64,000 bases of DNA, taken from the NCBI RefSeq assembly GCF_014651595.1, contig NZ_BMXE01000001.1, positions 868,001-932,000 on the forward strand. Reading direction: 5' to 3'. Position numbers and translations under genes: made by a program. The notes under the pieces are model-generated. The model searched no databases and was not told the origin of the DNA. It was given only the letters and a program-made list of their open reading frames with translations. Source of the stretch: Pseudovibrio japonicus. Lineage in GTDB: Bacteria > Pseudomonadota > Alphaproteobacteria > Rhizobiales > Stappiaceae. Positions 44,505 to 53,250 of the stretch are shown here, piece after piece (the first letter of the stretch is position 1; each line of letters starts with the position of its first letter).

Positions 44505-45479
44505 ATGACGACAACAACGGTCTCGACAGACAGTCATACCTCCAATGCCGGATTGCATGGCATCCTGTTTATGATTGCCGGCATGTCGCTGGCGCCTTTG
44601 ATGGACGGTACAGCCAAATACCTCAGCGCGTTCATTTCACCAGTCGAGGTCTCTCTCGGGCGTTTTTTCTGTCAGGCCCTGATTGTTCTTTTGGTTGCTG
44701 GTTTCATGGGGCGCTCCTTTGGCTCTCTGATTAAGGAAGTCAACCGCATTCAACTGGTGCGCGGAGCATGTCTGGCGGTCTGTTCGATCTTCTTTTTCAG
44801 CTCTCTTAAGTACATGCCGCTTGCCGACGCAATTGCGATCTTCTTCGTACAGCCGATGATTTTGACAGTACTATCCGCTGTTGTATTGAAAGAGAAGGTG
44901 GGCGTTCGCAGGTGGGCTGCTGTTGTGGTCGGGATGATTGGTGCGCTGATCATCATTCGCCCAGGATCAAGCGCGTTGGGGTGGCCTGCCCTGTTGCCAC
45001 TGGCGGCGGCAACGTCTTTTGCTGTCTACCTTGTTTTGACGCGCAAACTTTCAGGCAGCGTTTCTCTGCTTGGCACCCAGCTTGCAGCTGGCATTGCTGG
45101 CGTATTGACGCTCACGCCATTGGTGGTTCTTGCCAGCTTTCTGGGATTTGAGGGTGCATCGTGGACCACACCGGAACTATCTCACCTGCCATTGTTCATT
45201 CTGATGGGCATTATCTCGTTCTTCGCGCATGGCTTTATTGTTCAGGCGTTTGACCGTGCGCCTGCATCCGTCCTTGCTCCGCTCGGCTACATCGAGATCA
45301 TCAGCGCCACAATCGTTGGCTATGTTCTGTTTGGGGACATTCCTGACATGTTTGTATGGCTGGGTGTTGCTCTGATTGCAGGCGGCGGGCTTTACATTGC
45401 GCATCGGGAGCGGACCGCCACAAAGCGCCAGGCGCTGAGCGAAGAGCTTGTCGAGAATTCACCGAAGCGACATTACTGA
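44505..45479 (+). CDS. EamA family DMT transporter (second of tandem pair)
   Basis: The 324-residue protein has the same ten-helix architecture as the preceding gene and shares stretches such as ADAIAIFFVQP, LTRKLSG and DRAPASVLAPLGYIEI. The pair therefore arose by tandem duplication. The ATG at 44505 is preferred to the GTG at 44481. Two different copies next to one another suggest either different substrates or a paired function. The two open frames lie 162 bases apart. Confidence 0.82.
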   Translation: MTTTTVSTDSHTSNAGLHGILFMIAGMSLAPLMDGTAKYLSAFISPVEVSLGRFFCQALIVLLVAGFMGRSFGSLIKEVNRIQLVRGACLAVCSIFFFSSLKYMPLADAIAIFFVQPMILTVLSAVVLKEKVGVRRWAAVVVGMIGALIIIRPGSSALGWPALLPLAAATSFAVYLVLTRKLSGSVSLLGTQLAAGIAGVLTLTPLVVLASFLGFEGASWTTPELSHLPLFILMGIISFFAHGFIVQAFDRAPASVLAPLGYIEIISATIVGYVLFGDIPDMFVWLGVALIAGGGLYIAHRERTATKRQALSEELVENSPKRHY

Positions 45480-45593
45480 GGCTTAAGAGGCGCCTGCCGG
45501 CCTTCTGAATAATTGCTTCTGGCCCTGATAATATTGAGCTTTGTTGTCAGAGCCCCTTTATTCCTTGCATGACCGCTGCTAAAAGCACTCATT

Positions 45594-45683
45594 ATGTTAG
45601 CCAAGTTTGAAAATAACAGGACTGCTCCTTTGACCTCTTTCAAGGTGTGCCAATTTCGAATTATTGGCCCGGCCTTCAGTTGA
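45594..45683 (+). CDS. Candidate ileS leader peptide with tandem Ile codons
   Basis: The 29-codon open frame runs ATG (45594) to TGA (45681). Its last part encodes QFRIIGPAFS, with two adjacent ATT codons at 45660-45665, 16 bases ahead of the stop. Upstream of the ATG there is no clear Shine-Dalgarno site. However, an in-frame TTG at 45630 has AGGA eight bases ahead, giving 17 codons. A hairpin overlaps its end and a terminator-like hairpin follows. These suit a ribosome-mediated attenuator sensing Ile-tRNA charging. Coding function is inferred from these features; only two regulatory codons is fewer than in classical leaders. Confidence 0.4.
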   Translation: MLAKFENNRTAPLTSFKVCQFRIIGPAFS

Positions 45684-45712
45684 GACGCCCGTCGGCGCCC
45701 TGAAGTACCGGG
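45668..45712 (+). promoter_or_regulatory. Hairpin over the end of the leader peptide frame
   Basis: CCCGG (45668-45672) and CTTCAG (45674-45679) pair with CTGAAG (45700-45705) and CCGGG (45708-45712). This gives an 11-base-pair interrupted stem with a 20-base loop. The loop holds CCCGTCG (45688-45694), which can also pair with the 3' arm of the downstream terminator. Confidence 0.5.
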
Positions 45713-45722
45713 AGACCTCCAA

Positions 45723-45746
45723 CCGTCGCAGAGGCGGCGGGTTTTT
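45723..45746 (+). terminator. Candidate attenuator terminator upstream of ileS
   Basis: CCGTCGC (45723-45729) pairs with GGCGGCGG (45733-45740, one G-U pair) around AGAG, followed by G and five T residues. Because ileS starts 74 bases later, this would end transcription prematurely. The CCCGTCG upstream (45688-45694) competes for CGGCGGG (45735-45741) by seven base pairs, a possible antiterminator. Confidence 0.45.
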
Positions 45747-45819
45747 CAAGCTTGCGCAATTTCTTGCGCTTTACCAGATGCCTATGGGCAAACAGATGCC
45801 CACATAAGCGGACTGCCAA

Positions 45820-48753
45820 ATGACCGATACTATGAGCCGCGATTATTCGAAAACGCTCAACCTGCCTCAAACCGATTTCCCAATGCGGGCGGGCCTTCCA
45901 AAGAATGAACCCAAGATCCTTGCCAAATGGGCAGATCAGGACCTTTACAAGGCGCTGCGTGAGCAATCCGCAGGCCGCCCAAAGTTCATTTTGCATGATG
46001 GCCCTCCCTATGCGAACGGCAACATCCATATCGGCCATGCGCTGAACAAGACCTTGAAGGACATCATCAACCGCTCCATGCAGATGCAGGGCTTTGATGC
46101 GAACTATGTTCCTGGCTGGGATTGTCATGGTCTGCCGATCGAATGGAAGATTGAAGAGCAGTACCGCAAAAAAGGCAAAAACAAAGACGCTGTTCCAATC
46201 AACGAGTTCCGCAGGGAATGCCGCGAGTTTGCGGATAAATGGGTTGATGTTCAGCGCGAGGAATTCAAACGTCTGGGCATTGAAGGTGACTGGGATAACC
46301 CATACCTGACCATGCGCTACGACAGTGAAGCTGTGATCGCGAACGAACTGATGAAGTTTGCGACCAGCGGTCAGCTGTATCGTGGTTCCAAGCCGGTTAT
46401 GTGGTCCATCGTTGAAAAGACCGCGCTGGCTGAAGCGGAAGTGGAGTATGAAGATCATACCTCCCACACCATCTGGGTGACCTTCCCGGTTGTTTCCGGC
46501 AATGAAGCGTTGATCGGCAAGAAGGTGGTGATCTGGACAACCACTCCTTGGACCATCCCTGCAAACCGCGCGATCTCCTTCTCTCATGACATCAGCTATG
46601 GCATCTACAAGGTGACCGAGGCTGCTGAGGACAACTGGGCGAAGGTTGGCGAAGAATTCATCATTGCTGACAAGCTGGCTGAGTCTGTCTTTGGAGCGTC
46701 CCGCGTTGATGCTTATGAGCGTGTTTCTGACGTCGATGTGAGCACAATCGAGTACTGTGCGCACCCGTTGCGCGGTGCTGAAGGTGCTGGCGATTACTTC
46801 GACTTCAACGTGCCTATGCTTCCTGGTGAGCATGTGACTGACGACGCCGGTACAGGCTTTGTGCATACGGCGCCGGGTCATGGTCAGGAAGATTTCCAGA
46901 TGTTCCTGGAACACCGTGAAGCGTTTGCAAAAGCTGGCACCGAGCAGGTTCCGATGACCGTTCAGCCGGACGGGTCTTACTACCCGCATGTGCCGCTGTT
47001 TGAAGATAAGTACATCCTTGACCGCAAAGGCAAGGAAGGCTCCACCAACAAGGCAGTTATCGAAAAGCTGGCCGAGGTTGGCGGGCTGATGGCGCGTGGC
47101 CGCGTAAAGCACTCCTACCCGCACTCCTGGCGCTCTAAAGCTCCTTTGATCTTCCGGAACACACCGCAGTGGTTTGTTTACATGGACAAGGAACTGTCTG
47201 AAGAAGCAAAAGGCGACACTCTGCGCGCCCGCGCTCTGAAGGCGATCTCCGAGACACGCTTTGTCCCTGCCACCGGCCAGAACCGCCTGAACGCGATGAT
47301 CGAAACCCGCCCTGACTGGGTACTTTCCCGTCAGCGTGCCTGGGGTGTGCCGATCACCGTGTTTGTGAACAAGGAGACCGGCGAGGTTCTCAAAGACGAG
47401 GCCGTCAACCAGCGCATCTTTGACGCTTTCCAGAAGGAAGGCGCAGACGCATGGTTTGAAGAAGGCGCAACACAACGCTTCCTTGGTGATGCATATGATG
47501 CTGCCAACTTCGAAAAAGTGACGGACATCCTCGACGTCTGGTTCGATTCCGGTTCTACCCACGCATTCTGTATGGAGCGCCGCGAAGACCTGAACCCACA
47601 CCGTAAGGGTCTGGGTGGCGAAGACTACGTTCTATACATGGAAGGCACTGATCAGCACCGTGGCTGGTTCCACTCTTCCCTGCTGGAAAGCTGTGGCACA
47701 CGCGGTCATGCACCGTACGATGCTGTGATCACTCATGGTTTCACCATGGATGAGCAGGGTCGCAAGATGTCCAAGTCTTTGGGCAACACTGTTGCGCCTC
47801 AGGACGTCATCAAGCAGTACGGTGCCGATATCCTGCGTCTGTGGGTTGGTTCTGTTGACTATGCGGAAGATCAGCGCCTTGGCCCTGAGATCATCAAGAC
47901 CAATGTTGATGCTTACCGCAAGATGCGCAACACGCTCCGCTTCATGCTCGGCTCTCTTGCCCACTATGAAGGTGAGGAAGTTGCTCTTGAAGATATGGAT
48001 GAGCTGGAACAGCTGATCCTGCATCGTCTGGCTGAGCTGGATGTACTGGTTCGTGACGCATATAATGCGTTCGACAGTAAACGCATCTTCTCCACCCTGT
48101 TCAACTTCATGATTGTTGAGCTATCAGCGTTCTACTTCGACATCCGTAAGGATGCGCTGTATTGCGATGCGCCTTCTTCCAAGAAACGCAAAGCCTCTCT
48201 TTATGTGCTTGAGCAGTTGTTCCGTCACTTGACCATGTGGCTGGCTCCAATCCTGCCATTCACCATGGAAGAAAGCTGGTCCTACCGATATGGTGAACAA
48301 GCAACCTCGGTTCATCTGCAGCAGTTCCCTGAAGTTTCCTCTGCATGGAGAAACGACGAACTGGCAGCGAAATGGAGCAAGGTTCGTGCGGTTCGCCGTG
48401 TGATCACGGGTGCTCTGGAAATTGAACGGCGTGAAAAGCGGATTGGTTCTTCCTTAGAAGCCCATCCAACGGTTTACGTTTCCGACGCGGACCTGATGGC
48501 TGCTCTGAATGGTCTGGACATGGCGGAAATCAGCATCACCTCCCAGTTGAACCTGTCTTCTGACAGTGCGCCGGAAGGTGCGTTCACTCTGGAAGATGTG
48601 GCTGGTGTAGGCGTTGTGCCGGGCCTGGCTGAGGGTAACAAGTGCGCGCGCTCCTGGAAGATCCTTCCAGAAGTTGGCACGGATGCTGAATATCCAGAGC
48701 TGACCTTGCGCGATGCAAATGCTATGCGTGAACTGGACAGCACTGCTGTCTAA
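45820..48753 (+). CDS. ileS: Isoleucyl-tRNA synthetase
   Basis: The 977-residue class I synthetase charges tRNA-Ile. HIGH is at residues 70-73 ([11 protein letters not shown]) and KMSKS at residues 649-653. It has the CP1 editing domain between them ([16 protein letters not shown]) and WGVPI and WFDSG motifs. The C-terminal Zn-ribbon found in E. coli IleS is reduced: CARSWK remains but the usual four-Cys pattern is not obvious. The ATG at 45820 gives [20 protein letters not shown]. lspA begins nine bases after the stop. Confidence 0.97.
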   Translation: MTDTMSRDYSKTLNLPQTDFPMRAGLPKNEPKILAKWADQDLYKALREQSAGRPKFILHDGPPYANGNIHIGHALNKTLKDIINRSMQMQGFDANYVPGWDCHGLPIEWKIEEQYRKKGKNKDAVPINEFRRECREFADKWVDVQREEFKRLGIEGDWDNPYLTMRYDSEAVIANELMKFATSGQLYRGSKPVMWSIVEKTALAEAEVEYEDHTSHTIWVTFPVVSGNEALIGKKVVIWTTTPWTIPANRAISFSHDISYGIYKVTEAAEDNWAKVGEEFIIADKLAESVFGASRVDAYERVSDVDVSTIEYCAHPLRGAEGAGDYFDFNVPMLPGEHVTDDAGTGFVHTAPGHGQEDFQMFLEHREAFAKAGTEQVPMTVQPDGSYYPHVPLFEDKYILDRKGKEGSTNKAVIEKLAEVGGLMARGRVKHSYPHSWRSKAPLIFRNTPQWFVYMDKELSEEAKGDTLRARALKAISETRFVPATGQNRLNAMIETRPDWVLSRQRAWGVPITVFVNKETGEVLKDEAVNQRIFDAFQKEGADAWFEEGATQRFLGDAYDAANFEKVTDILDVWFDSGSTHAFCMERREDLNPHRKGLGGEDYVLYMEGTDQHRGWFHSSLLESCGTRGHAPYDAVITHGFTMDEQGRKMSKSLGNTVAPQDVIKQYGADILRLWVGSVDYAEDQRLGPEIIKTNVDAYRKMRNTLRFMLGSLAHYEGEEVALEDMDELEQLILHRLAELDVLVRDAYNAFDSKRIFSTLFNFMIVELSAFYFDIRKDALYCDAPSSKKRKASLYVLEQLFRHLTMWLAPILPFTMEESWSYRYGEQATSVHLQQFPEVSSAWRNDELAAKWSKVRAVRRVITGALEIERREKRIGSSLEAHPTVYVSDADLMAALNGLDMAEISITSQLNLSSDSAPEGAFTLEDVAGVGVVPGLAEGNKCARSWKILPEVGTDAEYPELTLRDANAMRELDSTAV

Positions 48754-48762
48754 GCAAACACT

Positions 48763-49287
48763 GTGACGAGGGAATTAGCCTTGAAGAAACTGAAGTTCTG
48801 GGGACATCACAGTTCCCTCGTCCTGCTTATTGCGATCATCGGTCTGGTTGTCGATCAGATCGCCAAGTTCTGGGCCGTTGGTCACTTTTCAATTGGCGGG
48901 GTTCCTTCGATTTCGGTGGGCCCGTTTATTGATCTGGTGCTGGTCTGGAACAAAGGTGTTTCCTACGGCCTTTTCCAGCAGACGAGCGAGATTGGACGCT
49001 GGGGACTAGCCGTCTTTACTTTGCTTGCTTCAATTTTTATCTGGTTCTGGAGTGCGCGGGTGACTAACCGCCTGGAAGCCTTCTGCCTTGCGCTGGTTTT
49101 ATCGGGCGCTCTGAGCAATGGCTTCGACCGCCTCTATTATGGCCAAGTCGTCGATTATATCTATTTCCACGTGGGGGATTTTTCTTGGTACGTCTTCAAT
49201 CTTGCTGATGCATGGATTGTGATTGGCGCTGCCGGGTTGCTGTTCGACACTTTATTTCTTGGCAAAAATAAGGATAGTCGGCCCTAG
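48763..49287 (+). CDS. lspA: Lipoprotein signal peptidase LspA
   Basis: The 174-residue inner-membrane aspartyl protease cleaves the signal peptide of prolipoproteins after diacylglycerol attachment. Four transmembrane helices are visible. The conserved catalytic Asp residues are in VDQIAKFWA region, NKGVSYGLF and FNLADAWIVIGA. GTG at 48763 is the likely start; TTG at 48781 is an alternative. It forms an operon with ileS, an ordering common in proteobacteria, and a lipoprotein gene follows. Confidence 0.94.
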   Translation: MTRELALKKLKFWGHHSSLVLLIAIIGLVVDQIAKFWAVGHFSIGGVPSISVGPFIDLVLVWNKGVSYGLFQQTSEIGRWGLAVFTLLASIFIWFWSARVTNRLEAFCLALVLSGALSNGFDRLYYGQVVDYIYFHVGDFSWYVFNLADAWIVIGAAGLLFDTLFLGKNKDSRP

Positions 49288-49485
49288 AACCGCCCGATTT
49301 CCAATTATATGTGGGGACGATCGGGTACTTCTGGGCATAACTACACACTAAGGGCCTTCATGGTTTTGTGATTCCTGTTTTAAGGTGGAATCACTCGTTC
49401 ATGAGGACTACAGATTTCGCAGGCTGTCATATGACCCGTGAAGCCTGTCAAACACCATATTGATGGTGATCGGGAAACAAGGGTA

Positions 49486-50226
49486 ATGAAATTGCAAAGC
49501 CGTAGCAAAAAATTCGTTGTTCGGGCCACTTTCGTTTGCGGGCTCTCTTTGGCACTGTCTGCCTGCATGACAGGCAATGGTGAGTTCAGTGAAGATACCG
49601 AAGCCACCGATGTAAGCTTGATGGCTGGTGTTATGAGCGCCGTTGGACTGGAATCTCAGAAGAACCCTGATATCGAGTACAAAGAGCGCGCTCCACTTGT
49701 TATGCCGACGCAGGGTGGGAACCTGCCAAAGCCTGATACCCGTAGTCTTTCCGAGGTCGCCAGCAACTGGCCAGTCGATCGCTCCAAGGAAGAGCTGGAA
49801 GAAATTCGCGCGTTCTATAAAGTTGAACCGGGCGAGCCGCTGAGCATTGAACAGATGCGCGGGCATCCTTCTGTGGCGAAGGCTTCCGCACGTCCTCGCA
49901 ATTTTGAAGCAGAAAAACGTGAGCAACAGCTGCTTGACGGTGACAAGCTGACCCCAAGCGAGCTATCAGCCCTTGGCAAAAGATATCAGGAAGCGAAGAA
50001 ACTTCTTGGTGGCGGCAAACAAACGGACTCTCCGGTCTGCGCCCCAGGAGATCCTACCTGTACGCCAACACGCAAGTATCTGACCGAACCACCAGTTGAC
50101 TACTCCACTCCTGTTGAAGGCGTTGCGTTTGCGACCCCGGAGGTGGACGAAGACGAAATTGTCCGCAAAAAACGTGAAGCTGCTGCGATTGAAGATGGCG
50201 CTCGCATTGATATGAGCAAGTATTAA
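49486..50226 (+). CDS. Alphaproteobacterial lipoprotein of unknown function
   Basis: The 246-residue precursor has a short signal peptide with a lipobox LSAC (Cys27), so it is a substrate for the neighbouring LspA. Downstream is a hydrophilic protein with an APLVMPTQGGNLPKP segment, resembling the DUF3035-type lipoproteins found between lspA and the M16 peptidases in related genomes. No catalytic motif. The frame starts earlier (49438), but the ATG at 49486 has AAGGG close upstream and makes the lipobox plausible. Confidence 0.7.
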   Translation: MKLQSRSKKFVVRATFVCGLSLALSACMTGNGEFSEDTEATDVSLMAGVMSAVGLESQKNPDIEYKERAPLVMPTQGGNLPKPDTRSLSEVASNWPVDRSKEELEEIRAFYKVEPGEPLSIEQMRGHPSVAKASARPRNFEAEKREQQLLDGDKLTPSELSALGKRYQEAKKLLGGGKQTDSPVCAPGDPTCTPTRKYLTEPPVDYSTPVEGVAFATPEVDEDEIVRKKREAAAIEDGARIDMSKY

Positions 50227-50278
50227 GAATACCCGCTCAACGGGAGCTTATGCTTTCTTAAATGCCTAAAAAACCATG

Positions 50279-50308
50279 AAAAAGGTGCGACGGTGTTCGC
50301 ACTTTTTT
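50279..50308 (+). terminator. Terminator after the lipoprotein gene
   Basis: AAAAAGGTGCGA pairs with TCGCACTTTTTT across a six-base loop, ending in T residues. It separates the ileS-lspA-lipoprotein group from the M16 pair. Confidence 0.8.
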
Positions 50309-50412
50309 CATTATAGCGGCAAGAGATTACGAATAATTCACGAGGAGATTAACCACAGTCGCGCTATACATAAGGGAGCTGTGTCCTTGCTCATTTTAAA
50401 GGGAGCCCCTAC

Positions 50413-51822
50413 GTGACTGGTCGATCTCTCACGCTTAAAGCCCTTGCTTTAGGTCTCGTTGTTTTCGCAAGCCCAGTATTGCCCGTGGCTGCGGATACGA
50501 CAGGCAAAGCTTCAATCGAAGACTTTTCAAAAATCCTCATTGGTGGAGCAGAAGTTTCGCAAACCACGCTCGACAATGGCCTTCAGGTGGTTGTCATCCC
50601 GGACAGACGCGCTCCAATTGTCACGCATATGGTGTGGTATCGCGTTGGCGCTGCGGATGAAGATCCGGGTAAATCGGGTCTGGCGCATTTTCTCGAACAT
50701 CTCATGTTCAAGGGAACTAAAAATACACCAGAGGGTGAGTTCTCCAACATGGTTGCGCAGGTAGGCGGGCAGGAGAACGCGTTCACCTCGCAGGACTACA
50801 CGGCTTACTATCAGCAGGTCGCCAAAGAGCATCTGGAAATGGTGATGGGCTATGAAGCCGATCGGATGGCCAACCTGATCCTCACCGACGAACAAATCAA
50901 CCCGGAGCGGGACGTGGTGCTTGAAGAGCGCTCACAGCGCGTTGATCGCAACCCGTCGGCACGTCTTTCTGAAACCTTCGATCAGGTGCTGTTTCCAAAC
51001 AGCCCTTATGGGACGCCGGTTATTGGCTGGAAGGATGAAATCCAAGAACTGGACAAAGACGATGCAATCGCCTTTTACGATACGTACTACACACCAAACA
51101 ATGCCATCCTGATTGTGGCTGGTGATGTGAGCGCCGACGATGTACTCAGGCTTGCGAACGAGACTTATGGCAAGGTGGAACAGCGTGCGGATCCGGGTTC
51201 CCGTGATCGTCCGCATGTCCAGATCGTGCCGGGTGATCGGGAAGTGAGCCTGCAAAGCGATCAGGTAGCTCAGGCAAGACTACAGCATGGCTGGGTGGTC
51301 CCAAGCACCACGACAGCACTGCCCCATGAAGCCGAGGCGCTGGAAGTTCTCTCAGACATTCTGGGTGGCGGTGCCAACAGCCGACTCTACAGAGCGCTGG
51401 TGGTTGATGACGGCGTGGCAACCAGTGCAGGTGCCTGGTACCAATCCACCGCGCTGGATGACACCCGCTTCATTCTCTATGCAGCTCCCAAAGATGGCGT
51501 TGCACTGGAAGAGCTGGAAGGCAAGGCTCTTGCAATCGTGAATGACGTACTTGAAAACGGCGTGACCGCTGAAGAAGTGGACCGCTCCAAACGCTCAATG
51601 CTGGCCTCCGCGATCTATGCGCAGGACAAGCAGGACGTTCTGGCGCGTATATTCGGAACGGCTTTGACCACCGGAGGGTCGGTCGAGCAAGTCCAGACGT
51701 GGCCTGCACGGGTTGCGCAGGTGACACCTGATCAGGTGCGTGCCGTTGCTCAAAAATACCTTAGTGAAACAAGTGTGGCGAGCTATCTCATGCCTGCTGC
51801 GACACCAGAAACCGTAGAGTAA
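50413..51822 (+). CDS. M16 family zinc peptidase, active subunit
   Basis: The 469-residue exported protein has a signal peptide (LALGLVVFASPVLPVAAD) and an inverted zinc motif HFLEH (His92, Glu95, His96), typical of the pitrilysin/M16 family. GTG start at 50413 is supported by a GGGAG eight bases upstream. The family degrades peptides in the periplasm and works as a heterodimer with an inactive partner. The partner gene follows after 11 bases. The substrate is unknown. Confidence 0.92.
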   Translation: MTGRSLTLKALALGLVVFASPVLPVAADTTGKASIEDFSKILIGGAEVSQTTLDNGLQVVVIPDRRAPIVTHMVWYRVGAADEDPGKSGLAHFLEHLMFKGTKNTPEGEFSNMVAQVGGQENAFTSQDYTAYYQQVAKEHLEMVMGYEADRMANLILTDEQINPERDVVLEERSQRVDRNPSARLSETFDQVLFPNSPYGTPVIGWKDEIQELDKDDAIAFYDTYYTPNNAILIVAGDVSADDVLRLANETYGKVEQRADPGSRDRPHVQIVPGDREVSLQSDQVAQARLQHGWVVPSTTTALPHEAEALEVLSDILGGGANSRLYRALVVDDGVATSAGAWYQSTALDDTRFILYAAPKDGVALEELEGKALAIVNDVLENGVTAEEVDRSKRSMLASAIYAQDKQDVLARIFGTALTTGGSVEQVQTWPARVAQVTPDQVRAVAQKYLSETSVASYLMPAATPETVE

Positions 51823-51833
51823 GGGGCTACTCC

Positions 51834-53189
51834 ATGAATGCTAAAGTACTTACCGTAGCGCCTGCATCTGCTTCCCGTTTGACAGCAAGCCTGCTGGCCT
51901 TGTTTGCGCTGACACTCTTGTTTGTTGCTGGCTTTGCTCAAACCAGTCAGGCCATTGAGATTCAGGAAGTCGAAAGCCCCAATGGGATCACTGCATGGCT
52001 GGTGGAAGACTACACTGTTCCAATCATCGCACTGAACTTTGCGTTTGCCGGTGGCAGCTCTCAGGACGCTGATGACAAGCTGGGCGTCACCAATTTGCTG
52101 AGCACCATGCTTGACGAAGGTGCGGGCGATCTCGACTCAGAAGCTTTTCAGGCGCGCCTTGAAGATCTGACCATGAGCCTTTCTTTCCAGAGCGGACGTG
52201 ACTTCTTCTATGGCTCGTTCCAGAGCCTGCAGAGCAACAAAGAACATACCTTTGAAATGCTTCGCCTTGCGCTCAATGAACCACGTTTTGATGAAGGGCC
52301 GCTGGAGCGCATGAAGGCGCAGACCGTTGCAAGCATTCGCCGCAGTCTGCTGCGTCCGGACGCTCTTGCTGGCCTGACCCTGTCCAAGACGCTGTTTCCT
52401 GACCACCCGTATGGCCGGCCAAGTCGGGGAACGGAAGATACGGTTGCCGCGCTCACATCGGATGATCTGAAAGCGCAGCGTGCCAAGATCTTTGCGAAAG
52501 ACAATCTGAAGATTGGTGTTGTTGGTGCAATCAGTGCTGATGAGCTGGCTGAGGTGTTGGATAAGGTCTTCTCAGATTTGCCTGAGACCGGTGATCTAGT
52601 TGACATCCCGAATGTTGAACCAGCCACTGATCAAGACGTTCATGTTGATTTTGATAGCCCGCAAACATCCATTCAGTTCGCTTTGCCGGGTTATGAGCGT
52701 CACGATCCAAAGTTCATGCCTGCATTTGTGATGAACCACATTTTCGGCGGGGGTACGTTCTCGTCCTGGCTTTATGACGAGATCCGCGAGCAGCGTGGTC
52801 TGGCCTACTCGGTTGGTTCCCATCTGATCCCTTACGAGCACACAGCACTGCTTATGGGGTCGACAGGCACCCGGCCAGACAGAGCGGCTGAAGCAGTTGA
52901 TATCATCAATCAACAGATGCATCGTATGGCAGATAGTGGACCGACTCCTGCCGAGCTTGAGGAAGCAAAGTCTTACCTGACAGGCTCCTATGCCCTCAAC
53001 TTTGACAGTTCCAGTAGCATTGCACGTCAGTTGACCGGTATTCAGGTTCAAGAACTGGGTATCGATTACATCGACAACCGCAATGGAATGGTTGAAGCGG
53101 TGACACTGGAACAGGTTCAGGAAGTCGCCAAGGATCTGTTTGATGGCATTGAGCCAACCTTTGTAACGGTCGGCGAACCAGAGAGCTAG
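51834..53189 (+). CDS. M16 family peptidase homologue without zinc motif
   Basis: The 451-residue exported protein has an N-terminal hydrophobic stretch (LLALFALTLLFVAGFAQ) and the M16 fold, but lacks HxxEH where expected (NLLSTMLDEGAGDLD). A C-terminal RGLAYSVGSHL, with the Arg/Tyr pair used for substrate binding in this family, is present. It would be the non-catalytic subunit of the heterodimer. The gene is in an operon with the active subunit. A terminator overlaps the end of the neighbouring convergent gene. Confidence 0.9.
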   Translation: MNAKVLTVAPASASRLTASLLALFALTLLFVAGFAQTSQAIEIQEVESPNGITAWLVEDYTVPIIALNFAFAGGSSQDADDKLGVTNLLSTMLDEGAGDLDSEAFQARLEDLTMSLSFQSGRDFFYGSFQSLQSNKEHTFEMLRLALNEPRFDEGPLERMKAQTVASIRRSLLRPDALAGLTLSKTLFPDHPYGRPSRGTEDTVAALTSDDLKAQRAKIFAKDNLKIGVVGAISADELAEVLDKVFSDLPETGDLVDIPNVEPATDQDVHVDFDSPQTSIQFALPGYERHDPKFMPAFVMNHIFGGGTFSSWLYDEIREQRGLAYSVGSHLIPYEHTALLMGSTGTRPDRAAEAVDIINQQMHRMADSGPTPAELEEAKSYLTGSYALNFDSSSSIARQLTGIQVQELGIDYIDNRNGMVEAVTLEQVQEVAKDLFDGIEPTFVTVGEPES

Positions 53190-53213
53190 CTCCCAGCTAA
53201 AACGAAAGATCAA

Positions 53214-53250
53214 GGAGGCGAGTTGAGGTAATCAGCTCGCCTCTCTTTTT
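53214..53250 (+). terminator. Terminator of the M16 pair, overlapping the tipF end
   Basis: GAGGCGAG (53215-53222) pairs with CTCGCCTC (53236-53243) and runs into T residues. It overlaps the last codons of the TipF-like gene on the other strand. Confidence 0.75.

Larger units (their letters stand above)
45480..45819 (+). other. Structured leader region upstream of ileS
   Basis: This 340-base gap holds a possible leader peptide (45594-45683), a strong hairpin over its end (45668-45712), a terminator-like hairpin with T tract (45723-45746), and two further small hairpins (45754-45769, 45785-45802) before the ileS start at 45820. Details are given in the separate entries. Confidence 0.55.

Noticed and set aside
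47530-47560. tRNA T-arm-like string GGTTCGATTCC
   Set aside because: It encodes the WFDSG motif of IleS; no cloverleaf surrounds it. No tRNA gene was found in the window.
45676-47601. 641-codon open frame antisense to ileS
   Set aside because: It lies opposite the strongly conserved ileS gene and its translation has no family signature. Long antisense frames are expected over GC-biased genes.
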